Shown here piece after piece: positions 9,283 through 16,708 of a stretch of DNA of 64,000 nucleotides. The notes under the pieces were generated by a model. It did not search any database. It was not told the DNA's origin and saw only the letters and a program-made list of their open reading frames with translations. How positions within the stretch are numbered: the stretch's first letter is position 1; the number at the start of each line of letters is the position of its first letter. The stretch lies in assembly GCF_037969875.1 (NCBI RefSeq), contig NZ_CP150218.1, positions 1,798,001 to 1,862,000 of the forward strand, given 5' to 3'. The position numbers and the translations under genes were made by a program. This DNA is from Paenibacillus sp. FSL R7-0337. GTDB taxonomy: Bacteria > Bacillota > Bacilli > Paenibacillales > Paenibacillaceae.

Positions 9283-10323
9283 TTATGCGCTTTCCCCCGC
9301 CTTCAACACGGCCGGGAGCCAGATTTTCTCGGCCTGCCCTGCTGCACTCCCTCCGCTCATCTGCGCGAGCAGGCAGCGTACGGCCTCTTCCCCCATACTC
9401 ACATAGGGGATCTCTACGCAGCTTAAGGAGGGCAGGCTGAGCCGGTCGCCTTGAATCGTGTTGTCTGCTGCCATAATACGCAGGTCTTCGCCGATCCGCA
9501 GGCCCAGCTTATGAGCAGCCCGATACAGATCGGGGATCGCGCTCGACCAGTTAACCAGGAGCGGCGCAGACGGCTGACCGCTGACCGCCGCAAGCCTCTG
9601 GAGACAATCAGCCCACTCGCCGCCATGCTCCTCCAAACGAATGATTACCGGCTCCATCCCACGCGATGTACACCAGCTTGTGTAGGCCTCCCGGCGGTTC
9701 CGTTCCGCCCAGTTATCCGTGTCAAGCGCATGATATACCTCGGCGTAGACCGGCCCCGGCTGCTGTGCCGTGCCTTTCCGCATCAAATAATTCATTACGG
9801 TCTCCACACTGCCTGAATAATCAGCCAGTACAGAACATACACCCGGCACTTCCGCATACCCTTCCACGGAGACGTAGGGGACTCCGGCAGCGCTGACAAG
9901 GGACGCCCACTCCTCATCCTTGTAGCTGGTGTGGTCCAGGGTGACTATCCCGTCAATCTTCCGCTGGTGATACAATTCCAGCAGCTCGGCCCTGCCGCCC
10001 GCATTCCCCTTGGGGCGCGGAGAACAGAGCAGGATGTGATACCCGCCCAGCTCACACTCCCGCTGCATCCCTTCCAGCAGCCGGATAAACAGCGGATGGC
10101 GCGTATCCCCATAAGCGGCAAGTGTCATGCTTCTTCCCGTCTTCATGCTGCGTGCTCCAGCATCCACATGATAATTCAGCTCACGGATGGCTTCCAGCAC
10201 AGCCTCACGCGTATCGGCTCCAACACCAATGCCAGGCGTATCATTAAGCACCGCAGAGACTACGCTGCGGGACACGCCCGCCCGTTTAGCTACATCGAAG
10301 CTGGTCACTCTTTTTTTACTCAT
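9283..10323 (-). CDS. LacI-family repressor, probable mannosidase regulator
   Basis: The protein has an N-terminal LacI helix-turn-helix (TSFDVAKRAGVSRSVVSAVLND, about residues 7-28) and a periplasmic-binding-protein-like sensor domain to residue 346. A GTG at 10335 could add four residues, but it would overlap the GAGGTG binding site, so I chose the ATG at 10323. The palindrome at 10347-10362, just upstream of the gene, is also found before the mannosidase at 8489-8502. This points to autorepression and control of the GH38 gene. The effector is probably a mannose-containing sugar, by inference from the target. Confidence 0.92.
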   Translation of the reverse strand: MSKKRVTSFDVAKRAGVSRSVVSAVLNDTPGIGVGADTREAVLEAIRELNYHVDAGARSMKTGRSMTLAAYGDTRHPLFIRLLEGMQRECELGGYHILLCSPRPKGNAGGRAELLELYHQRKIDGIVTLDHTSYKDEEWASLVSAAGVPYVSVEGYAEVPGVCSVLADYSGSVETVMNYLMRKGTAQQPGPVYAEVYHALDTDNWAERNRREAYTSWCTSRGMEPVIIRLEEHGGEWADCLQRLAAVSGQPSAPLLVNWSSAIPDLYRAAHKLGLRIGEDLRIMAADNTIQGDRLSLPSLSCVEIPYVSMGEEAVRCLLAQMSGGSAAGQAEKIWLPAVLKAGESA

Positions 10324-10346
10324 ACTTTTCAGCACCTCAAGGGAAG

Positions 10347-10362
10347 TATAACACGTGTTATA
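10347..10362. promoter_or_regulatory. LacI-type autoregulatory operator
   Basis: TATAACACGTGTTATA is a perfect 16-bp palindrome 24 bp upstream of the chosen LacI start. Its inner 14 bases are identical to the mannosidase operator. Confidence 0.85.
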
Positions 10363-10416
10363 AAAACCTGTATAGCTTCTTATAGCTAATTATTGATATC
10401 TGAGTCAAACTGCCGC

Positions 10417-10465
10417 TTGAAAAATGACAACCGTGTCATTATAATAAAAATGACGCACGTGTCAT
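10417..10465 (+). promoter_or_regulatory. TetR-MFS promoter with twin operators
   Basis: TTGAAA (10417-10422), 17 bp, then TATAAT (10440-10445) form a strong sigma-A promoter. One dyad, ATGACA-ACCG-TGTCAT (10424-10439), fills the spacer. A second, ATGAC-GCACGT-GTCAT (10450-10465), covers the expected transcription start. This is a textbook repressor layout for the TetR gene 20 bp downstream. Confidence 0.88.
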
Positions 10466-10486
10466 TATAAACAAGGAGGAATCCGA

Positions 10487-11122
10487 ATGTCACCGAGAAT
10501 CTCCGATCAGCAGAAGGAAGAAAGGCGCTCCAAAATCCTGAATGCTGCGAAGCTGGTGTTCACCGCCAAAGGCTATGAAGCCGCTACCTTCAAGGATATC
10601 CTGGATGAAACCGGGATGAGCCGCGGCTGGATCTATCTGTATTTTCAAACCAAGGCGGAAATCTTCGAGGCGCTGCTGGATCAGCAGGACATAGAGCATG
10701 AGGCTTACCTGGAAGAACTGGCAGCTAGACAACCTATGATCTGGAATGTTATCCGGCAGATGTATGCCGATCAGCAGGCTGACCTAATGCAGATGCCGGG
10801 CGGAAGCTTTCTGCCGGCCTTCTATGAGTATTTTCTTGGCGGCTCAAGGGATAAGCAGCGGCGAAGCCTCCTGTTGAAACGCTACGAGACAGGTCTTTCA
10901 CGCTTAGAAGCACTGCTTCGCACAGGAGTGGAGCGCGGGGAATTCAGCCCTGTGCTGCCACTCGACCAGATTGCAAGAATTACAGCTTCTTATCAGGAAG
11001 GGATAGCAACGCATACCCTGGCTGTAGGAGCCGAGCTTGCCCATACGGAATTGCAGATCGAAGCGCTGCTAGATTATCTGAAGCAGCTGCTGAACCCCGG
11101 GCCCCGTCCGGCTCTGGAATAG
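10487..11122 (+). CDS. TetR-family repressor of the efflux operon
   Basis: This 211-residue TetR-type regulator has its helix-turn-helix at about residues 25-55 (FKDILDETGMSRGWIYLYFQTKAEIF). The remaining helices form the ligand-binding and dimer domain. The ATG follows AAGGAGGAATCCGA. Two matching dyads sit in its own promoter, and an MFS transporter follows 10 bp downstream. The pair therefore looks like a drug- or metabolite-sensing efflux operon under autorepression. The ligand is unknown. Confidence 0.93.
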   Translation: MSPRISDQQKEERRSKILNAAKLVFTAKGYEAATFKDILDETGMSRGWIYLYFQTKAEIFEALLDQQDIEHEAYLEELAARQPMIWNVIRQMYADQQADLMQMPGGSFLPAFYEYFLGGSRDKQRRSLLLKRYETGLSRLEALLRTGVERGEFSPVLPLDQIARITASYQEGIATHTLAVGAELAHTELQIEALLDYLKQLLNPGPRPALE

Positions 11123-11132
11123 GAGGCAACTT

Positions 11133-12407
11133 ATGTCTGCGCTTTTTCGCAACCCTGTCTTCACCAGGCTGTTCTTGGCCAACTTTGCTTCCCAGCTCGG
11201 AACAGTGGTCGGAAATATGGCCTTTGCCTACTATCTGGTCGATCACTTCAGTACCCGTCCGGCGCTGGCGGCAACTGCTGAACTGATGTATTCTCTGCCT
11301 ACCCTGGCCGTGTTCTGGCTGGTAGGGGTTATCGCCGATCTGCTTGACCGCGCCCGTATCGCTGTATACAGCGATTGGATCAGGGCGGGATTAACTCTGC
11401 TGCTCCTCGTTGCCTTACATTTCGAGCTGTTGACCTTATGCTTCCTGTTGCTCTTCCTGCGCAGTGCCGTAGCGAAGTTCTTCGGTCCTGCCGAGATGGG
11501 ATTGCTGCAGGGTAGCATCGGCCAGGAGCAATATGTGCAGGCTGTTGGCCTGAACCAGATGATTATGGGACTGTTCATGCTGTTCGGCATGAGCCTTGGC
11601 GCATTCGCCTACCGCTTCCTTGGAATTGAGGGTGCCATTCTAATCGACGGCATCAGCTTCCTCCTCTCCGGACTGCTCATTCTAAGCTGCCGGTTCCATG
11701 AGGATGTACGGATGCCCGGCGGTCACCACGCTCTGAGGGATATCCGTTTTCCCCGGCTCATCGGGGATTTCCTGGAAGGTCTTCGTTATATCCTCAGTCA
11801 CAGGCTGCTCCTGACGCTCATCTCCGGCTTCCTGTTCTTCGGGATCGTCAATGGGGTGTTTGCGGTTCTCCCTATTTTTACAATGAAATACAAGCTCAGT
11901 CCCGGTTCCTACATGCTTCATGCCTCTCTCATTAATCTGTGCCTGGGCATCGGGTATCTGGCCGGAAGCCTGGCAGCCTCCCCGCTGATCCGCCGGTTCA
12001 CACGGAGCCAGGTGCTGATCACCGGACTGCTGCTGTCCAGCCTGCTCATTGTTGCGCTGGGCTCGGCGAATAGCGTCTGGGTCTATCTTCCGCTCGTTCT
12101 CATAGAAGGCTTCTGCATTGCTCCTGTGAATATCGCTATCGGCAGCTGGCTGCCGGAGCTGGTCATCCCGAAAAATATGGGGCGTGTTAATGCTCTGATT
12201 GAGCCCATTATGATGCTCGGCCATTCGCTGGCGCTTGGGCTGGTTGCCTTTGCTTTTCCGGCTATTGTATCCATCACTTGGCTGCACTATCTTCTGGCGG
12301 TATGTACGCTGCTGGTTAGTGTATATTACGCTTTCGCTCTGCCGCCGCTGGTCCGCAGATTTTCCTTAAATAAGGGTGACAATTCGGCGGCTGAGCGTGC
12401 TAGCTAG
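11133..12407 (+). CDS. Major facilitator superfamily efflux transporter
   Basis: This 424-residue membrane protein has about twelve hydrophobic segments, fitting an MFS exporter. It begins directly with the first segment region (FTRLFLANFASQLGTVVGNMAFAYYLVDHF), as in the macrolide/multidrug MFS branch. The ATG at 11133 follows AGGAGGCAACTT, 10 bp after the TetR stop codon, so the two are co-transcribed. The substrate is unknown; export of an antimicrobial or toxic compound is inferred from the TetR pairing. Confidence 0.9.
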   Translation: MSALFRNPVFTRLFLANFASQLGTVVGNMAFAYYLVDHFSTRPALAATAELMYSLPTLAVFWLVGVIADLLDRARIAVYSDWIRAGLTLLLLVALHFELLTLCFLLLFLRSAVAKFFGPAEMGLLQGSIGQEQYVQAVGLNQMIMGLFMLFGMSLGAFAYRFLGIEGAILIDGISFLLSGLLILSCRFHEDVRMPGGHHALRDIRFPRLIGDFLEGLRYILSHRLLLTLISGFLFFGIVNGVFAVLPIFTMKYKLSPGSYMLHASLINLCLGIGYLAGSLAASPLIRRFTRSQVLITGLLLSSLLIVALGSANSVWVYLPLVLIEGFCIAPVNIAIGSWLPELVIPKNMGRVNALIEPIMMLGHSLALGLVAFAFPAIVSITWLHYLLAVCTLLVSVYYAFALPPLVRRFSLNKGDNSAAERAS

Positions 12408-12429
12408 AACATGTATTTCTGAGCAAAAA

Positions 12430-12470
12430 GCCCCGCAGTCCATAATCAACGTCACTCATGGCTACGGGGC
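12430..12470. terminator. Possible terminator after the MFS gene
   Basis: GCCCCG (12430-12435) can pair with CGGGGC (12465-12470), with a long loop and no clear T-run on the plus side. AAAAA on the left would suit the convergent gene on the minus strand. Confidence 0.45.
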
Positions 12471-12477
12471 AACTTAT

Positions 12478-12993
12478 TCATTTCTGCAGTTCCTGGTCCT
12501 TTTGCTTCAGCAGGTCGGCGTACTCTTCCTTGTACTGTTCCAGCTTCTGCTTGAGCTCGGCATTGCCGGGACTCGTTTTCAACAGGCTGCTGGTGGTCAG
12601 GATGTTAGTAACCACGGTATCGATTTTGTCGTCAATAATATCAATTTTACTCTTGGCCGCAGTTATGGCAGGATCAGGGGGGCTAACCGGCACAGGACCA
12701 ACCAGCGAGCTTCTCTCGTCAGACAAAGGAGGAGCCGCCCGCCCTTTATCGTCCAGACTGATCGTTTTACCCTTCACTGTCACTTGGAATCCGGCCAGTT
12801 CGCCGATGGCGCGCACGGGCGCATAGCTCTTGCCGTCAATAACAATAGCCGGATCGGCCAGCTTCTTCCCATACACATTTATCGTATACTCCGCCTGAAT
12901 GGCCTTTCCTACCAGTGTTGCAGAAGCGCCCAGCGCCTGCGCACCCACCATCAGTATCGCTCCGGCAATGACTCCGGCAGCAATCTTTTTCAT
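12478..12993 (-). CDS. Secreted or anchored protein with copper-amine-oxidase-N-like (stalk) domain
   Basis: This 171-residue protein starts with a signal-like segment (MKKIAAGVIAGAILMVGAQA). A short domain follows (about residues 28-80) containing INVYGKKLADPAIVIDGKSY and PVRAIGELAGFQVTVKG; this pattern is typical of the stalk or copper amine oxidase N-terminal domain common in Paenibacillus. The rest is charged and probably helical, ending in a Lys/Gln-rich coiled-coil-like tail. It is transcribed divergently from the Fur-controlled lipoprotein. A surface or cell-envelope role is likely; no enzyme function is implied. Confidence 0.78.
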   Translation of the reverse strand: MKKIAAGVIAGAILMVGAQALGASATLVGKAIQAEYTINVYGKKLADPAIVIDGKSYAPVRAIGELAGFQVTVKGKTISLDDKGRAAPPLSDERSSLVGPVPVSPPDPAITAAKSKIDIIDDKIDTVVTNILTTSSLLKTSPGNAELKQKLEQYKEEYADLLKQKDQELQK

Positions 12994-13117
12994 AAGAAAT
13001 TCACTCCCTGTATAAGACTATGACTATTATTCTATCATTTTATTGCGTCGGGTGCTTCTCATCAGCAGAAAACAGCCTTTAGTTATTTTTCCAAATGAGC
13101 TAAAAGCAGCTTAAGGA

Positions 13118-13146
13118 TTGACAACGCAGCTATTCGTCTCTATCAT
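13118..13146 (+). promoter_or_regulatory. Sigma-A promoter of the siderophore-binding lipoprotein
   Basis: TTGACA (13118-13123) and TATCAT (13141-13146) are separated by 17 bp. The predicted start of transcription, near 13153, touches the Fur box. Confidence 0.8.
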
Positions 13147-13153
13147 AATTAAG

Positions 13154-13168
13154 TGATAATGATTATCA
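13154..13168. promoter_or_regulatory. Fur box (7-1-7)
   Basis: TGATAATGATTATCA is an exact 7-1-7 inverted repeat, the Bacillus-type Fur box. It sits at the predicted transcription start, which implies iron-dependent repression. Confidence 0.92.
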
Positions 13169-13207
13169 TAATCATTAAAATACATACTCTCTTAAGGAGC
13201 ATTGCAC

Positions 13208-14224
13208 ATGCCAAGCCTCAAAAAATTAGTACTCCCGTTAACACTGCTTCTCTTCACCTTGATCCTGGCTTCCTGCGGCAAGCCAGATAATACAACTACT
13301 GCGTCAGTTCCTACAGCCGCCGCCACAAGTCAGGCAACCACAGCGCCTGAGGCCAGCAAGGCGGCTGTCACGGAAGCCGCTGCTGCAACACGGATGTATA
13401 CCGATTACAAGAAACGGGAGGTTGAAATTCCAACCCAGCCCCAGAAGATTGTGTATGTAGGCAGTAATCCGGGTGACTTGCTTGCACTAGGCATTAAGCC
13501 TGCAGGTGCTTCGCTAAGCGTCATCGGTACTCAGGTGGCTTACCCCGATCTGCTCGAAGGGATTGAGGACATCGGTTATCCGTTCTCTGCTGAGAAGATT
13601 CTGGCCTTATCCCCGGACCTGATTATCTTCGACGATTGGGACGAGACCGGGATTGAAGCGTTAAGTAAAATCGCGCCAACCGTGGTGGTGGGCCTTGACG
13701 GCACCTTCCCGACGGAGGAGCGTGTCCGGCAACTCGCTGACTTGTTCGGCCGCACGGAAGTTGCGGACCGCTGGTTCAATGATTATAAGACGAAGGTTGC
13801 CTCCGTGAAGAAGCAGCTCAACCTGACCGAAGGCGATACAGCCACCTCCCTGCTTGTGCTTGGCTCGGAGCTGTACATTATGGGCAGTAAAGGTCTGAAC
13901 GAAACGTTGTACGGACAACTTGGCTTCAAGCCGGCAGAAGGCGTACAAAAGCTTGTCGATGCCGACGAACGGTTCGTAACCATATCCGACGAGGTGCTGC
14001 CACAGTATATCGGAAAGCATATGTTCCTCCTTACCGACACCAGCAGCAAAACAATTGCGAGACAGAACGCACTTATGGACAGCGGTTTATGGAAAGCGAT
14101 TCCTGCCGTTAAGGAAGGCCGTGTATACACCTTCGACAGCAAATATAACTTCGATGACCCGATTACCCTAGACCGGCTGCTGGATGAGATCGTTGAGATT
14201 TTTGGCAGCAAGGGTGCTAAGTAA
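13208..14224 (+). CDS. Iron-siderophore ABC transporter substrate-binding lipoprotein
   Basis: This 338-residue protein has a lipoprotein signal ending in LILASCGK, with the lipid-modified Cys at about residue 23. A Thr/Ala-rich tether follows (to about residue 65), then a class III binding-protein fold with KIVYVGSNPGDLLALGIKPAG and a C-terminal TFDSKYNFDDPITLDRLLDEI. These features fit FecB/FhuD-type iron-siderophore binding proteins. A TTG at 13202 is in frame, but AAGGAG is correctly spaced only for the ATG at 13208. The promoter carries a perfect Fur box. No permease or ATPase gene is adjacent, so it must share a transporter encoded elsewhere. Confidence 0.93.
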   Translation: MPSLKKLVLPLTLLLFTLILASCGKPDNTTTASVPTAAATSQATTAPEASKAAVTEAAAATRMYTDYKKREVEIPTQPQKIVYVGSNPGDLLALGIKPAGASLSVIGTQVAYPDLLEGIEDIGYPFSAEKILALSPDLIIFDDWDETGIEALSKIAPTVVVGLDGTFPTEERVRQLADLFGRTEVADRWFNDYKTKVASVKKQLNLTEGDTATSLLVLGSELYIMGSKGLNETLYGQLGFKPAEGVQKLVDADERFVTISDEVLPQYIGKHMFLLTDTSSKTIARQNALMDSGLWKAIPAVKEGRVYTFDSKYNFDDPITLDRLLDEIVEIFGSKGAK

Positions 14225-14266
14225 GCTTATCAGACAAACTCGTACGACTAATTCTCTGCACCAAAA

Positions 14267-14315
14267 AAAGGGATGTTCCGCAGCCATTTCAATGGCTACA
14301 GCGAAACATCCCTTT
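14267..14315 (+). terminator. Terminator after the siderophore-binding gene
   Basis: A long stem pairs AAAGGGATGTT(C)CGC (14267-14281) with GCGAAACATCCCTTT (14301-14315), with one mismatch; an inner GCCATT/AATGGC stem extends it. Confidence 0.85.
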
Positions 14316-14357
14316 ATCTTTGTCGACAGGTTTAGTAGGAGGAACACCATCCTTTTA

Positions 14358-14409
14358 TTGACAAAATGTAACGGGTTGATTACACTAATAATGTAACTGG
14401 TTGATTACA
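14358..14409 (+). promoter_or_regulatory. XRE operon promoter with two direct operator repeats
   Basis: TTGACA (14358-14363), 17 bp, TACACT (14381-14386). The word TGTAACNGGTTGATTACA occurs at 14367-14384, overlapping the spacer and -10, and again at 14392-14409, covering the start region; the copies are 25 bp apart. Each copy has TGTAA/TTACA half-sites. This suggests autorepression by the XRE protein that follows. Confidence 0.82.
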
Positions 14410-14430
14410 TTAAGAAAGGAGTCCGTTACA

Positions 14431-14637
14431 TTGATCCGAAATCGCATTAAGGTGTTGAGAGCTGAACGAAACTGGACACAAGCCGATCTGGCAGAGCAGG
14501 TCGGAATTTCCCGGCAAGCCGTAATATCCATTGAGAAATATAAATATACCCCATCGCTGGAGCTGGCTTTCAATATAGCGAAGGCGTTCAATGTATCCAT
14601 TGATCAAGTATTTATACCAGGGGAGGAAGAAGAATGA
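14431..14637 (+). CDS. Small XRE (Cro/CI-type) regulator
   Basis: This 68-residue protein is almost entirely one helix-turn-helix domain (LRAERNWTQADLAEQVGISR, then QAVISIEKYKYTPSL). I chose the TTG at 14431 because AAGAAAGGAG lies 10 bp upstream; another in-frame TTG at 14401 falls inside the operator repeat and has no binding site. It overlaps the next gene by 4 bp (ATGA). Such small regulators often pair with a membrane protein. It probably represses its own operon through the twin TGTAA-TTACA sites. Confidence 0.88.
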   Translation: MIRNRIKVLRAERNWTQADLAEQVGISRQAVISIEKYKYTPSLELAFNIAKAFNVSIDQVFIPGEEEE

Positions 14638-14957
14638 TTTACCAAATCGTAATGATTATAGTAATAGTGTTTGTAGTGGTATGCACTATTTCCCTACAAC
14701 TCTTCAAGGCTGTAAAAATAACGAAATATAAAAATGATGAACGGTGGAAATTGGTCCAGAGTAAGGCCAATAATGCAGCAATGCACTACAATAACTTACT
14801 CAATCTGGTAGTTTGTATCGGATTAATTGTCACCCTATTCACCGACATTCAATTTACAATGTCTATTAGCAATTTACTAACCTATTTACTGCTTATACTC
14901 TTTATGCGGGATGCTATCGAACTAGCAGCCTTAAGATATTTTGATAAAAGATTATAG
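14634..14957 (+). CDS. Small membrane protein of unknown function, coupled to XRE regulator
   Basis: This 107-residue protein has an N-terminal hydrophobic segment (about residues 3-24), a basic loop (KAVKITKYKNDERWK), and two further hydrophobic segments (about 55-70 and 78-92). It is translationally coupled to the upstream XRE gene by an ATGA overlap. I do not recognise a named family with confidence. The arrangement resembles regulator plus membrane-partner pairs in Firmicutes, which may act in stress sensing or immunity, but nothing in the sequence fixes a role. Confidence 0.75.
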   Translation: MIYQIVMIIVIVFVVVCTISLQLFKAVKITKYKNDERWKLVQSKANNAAMHYNNLLNLVVCIGLIVTLFTDIQFTMSISNLLTYLLLILFMRDAIELAALRYFDKRL

Positions 14958-15019
14958 AGTTGGCAGGCCCCTTCCGGGCAACTCCACAGCGTTCGGCATT
15001 AACCATGCGCAACATGGAT

Positions 15020-15223
15020 ACGCTACATTTATTATGTTCAGTTTTTCACATGCATTTGGCCCACGTACCCCAGTGTGCTCATTGTAATCGGTTTTCCGAT
15101 TACATTCGGTCCACATGCCCCGCGACAGCGCATTGTAATCGGTTTTCCGATTACAATTGGCCCGCGTGCCCATGCAGCGCCGAATGTGTTCGCTTTTCCG
15201 CATACATTCCGCCCATGTACCAT
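15020..15223. repeat. 51-bp-period dyad array R2 (type C units)
   Basis: The 353-bp gap between two convergent genes holds four units centred near 15044, 15093, 15144 and 15195. The two middle units have perfect arms TGTAATCGG and CCGATTACA around TTTT; in the third unit the arms extend to 11 bp (15132-15142 with 15147-15157). The fourth has a related imperfect stem and the first is degenerate. The spacer contains GGCCCACGT-like and CCACATGCCCC-like words. Spacing is 51 bp for the last three units and about 50 for the first. Confidence 0.88.
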
Positions 15224-15243
15224 CGCACTACTCCTCGTCAAAA

Positions 15244-15285
15244 AGACTTAGGCTGCCCGGGAAAATCCCGGCAGCCTAAGTCTTC
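15244..15285 (-). terminator. Terminator of the GH30 operon
   Basis: A stem of about 19 bp (15244-15263 with 15267-15285, one bulged C) is followed on the minus strand by TTTTT. It lies just past the GH30 stop codon. Confidence 0.9.
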
Positions 15286-15310
15286 GTCCAGCCTATATTT
15301 CCACTCCCTC

Positions 15311-16657
15311 TTACCTGCCCGCCCTCACTGAAACCGCACCCTTCGCAGCGATATCAAAGGTCAGTAATTCTTTCCCCTCCAGCCGCACAGCCACGGTCTC
15401 CGGCGTCTCCCCGTCGTTGAACAGGACGACTGCGATGGACCCGTCGCGGTTGCGGAAGGCTACGGAGCGCACCGGTTCATGGCTGGCGACAGATTCCAGG
15501 CGCACTGCCCCCGGGCGGATTACTTTACTGAAATGTGCCAGTGCATAGTAGTCCAGGGTATAAGTCAGCTCCCGGGTCTGCTGGTTGACCGTCACTACCC
15601 CGCGGCAGGTGCTCTCGCCGAAGCCGGGCACCGTAGGGCCGTTCTGCTCATCCAAGGCCATATTCCATAGCACGAATGACTTGCTGTGATTCCGCAGAAT
15701 CTCAATTCCCGTGCGCATCACATTGGAGAAGGCCTCCTCGAACGGAGGAATCCATTCCCCGCCGGAGCCTTCGGTGAAATGGACCTCATGATCCGGGTAA
15801 GCCGACAGCACCTCCGACTGCGCGGACGCCGCACCGCCATACCAGTGCCAGGCTACGCCGTCGACATCTGCTGCGGCTTCCTCCAGCACAGACAGCGGAT
15901 AATCCGGCCGGTCCCAGTTATGGTCGTAGCAGAAGATTTTGGCGGCCAGCCCGTGCTGCCGGAAGGCAGGCTTCAGATAGTCGCGGATGAACTCCCGCTG
16001 CTCCTCCGGCAGCATCAGCATACTGGGATAATGCTGCGGCTCATAGAGCGGCTCGTTCTGCACAGTAACAGCATAGATAGGTAAGCCATGAGCGGCATAG
16101 GCCTGAATATAGCGGACAAAATAATCCGCATAGACTCCGTAATACTCCGGCTTCAGCCGCCCGGCGATCATCGAGCCGCTAGTCTTCATCCATCCCGGCG
16201 CACTCCAGGGGGAGGCCATCAGCTTCAGCTCAGGATTCAGCCTCCATGCCTCCTGCACCAGAGGAATGATGTCCGCTTCATCGTGGGCGATGGAGAATCC
16301 GGCTAACTCCGGATCGCTCCCGCCTTCAGGCAGGTCGTTATAACTATAGACCGTTCTTGCATAATCCGAGGCCCCCATGGGATTCCGCAGGAAGGACAGG
16401 CCGATGCCCTCCTGCGGATCGAACAGCTTCTGCATAACCTCTGTCCGCTGCCCGGCGTCAAGCACCTGATGAATCAGGTAGGCGGACGAATCAGTGAAGG
16501 AAGCCCCGAAGCCATCCATCTCCTGATAGGTCTTACTTGCATCAATGTCTACAGTAACCGTAACTCTGCCAGCAGGAGCCTGCGGCAACGCCGCAGCAGG
16601 CTGTTTCACGAACAGGCTGTTCTCTCCACTAGACTGGTATATGATAATTTCACGCAT
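15311..16657 (-). CDS. GH30 glycoside hydrolase (beta-1,6-glucanase/glucosylceramidase type)
   Basis: This 448-residue enzyme has the GH30 layout: FGASFTDSSAYLI near the N-terminus, the acid/base Glu in TVQNEPLY (about residue 205) and the nucleophile Glu in HFTEGSGGEW (about 298), followed by the family's beta-sandwich. There is no signal peptide, so it probably acts on imported oligosaccharides. GGAGGGAAAGAAT points to the ATG at 16657 rather than the in-frame ATG at 16672. It is the last gene of a transporter operon controlled by a LacI protein. A beta-glucan-derived substrate, such as beta-1,6- or mixed glucan pieces, is likely; xylan cannot be excluded. Confidence 0.9.
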   Translation of the reverse strand: MREIIIYQSSGENSLFVKQPAAALPQAPAGRVTVTVDIDASKTYQEMDGFGASFTDSSAYLIHQVLDAGQRTEVMQKLFDPQEGIGLSFLRNPMGASDYARTVYSYNDLPEGGSDPELAGFSIAHDEADIIPLVQEAWRLNPELKLMASPWSAPGWMKTSGSMIAGRLKPEYYGVYADYFVRYIQAYAAHGLPIYAVTVQNEPLYEPQHYPSMLMLPEEQREFIRDYLKPAFRQHGLAAKIFCYDHNWDRPDYPLSVLEEAAADVDGVAWHWYGGAASAQSEVLSAYPDHEVHFTEGSGGEWIPPFEEAFSNVMRTGIEILRNHSKSFVLWNMALDEQNGPTVPGFGESTCRGVVTVNQQTRELTYTLDYYALAHFSKVIRPGAVRLESVASHEPVRSVAFRNRDGSIAVVLFNDGETPETVAVRLEGKELLTFDIAAKGAVSVRAGR

Positions 16658-16708
16658 ATTCTTTCCCTCCATCCTGTTACTTAAGCGGGCCTTCCCCCTG
16701 CACCTTGC

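Noticed and set aside
12376..13023. 215-residue open frame overlapping the stalk-domain gene
   Set aside because: It runs antisense to a protein with a signal peptide and a known domain, and starts inside the MFS gene.
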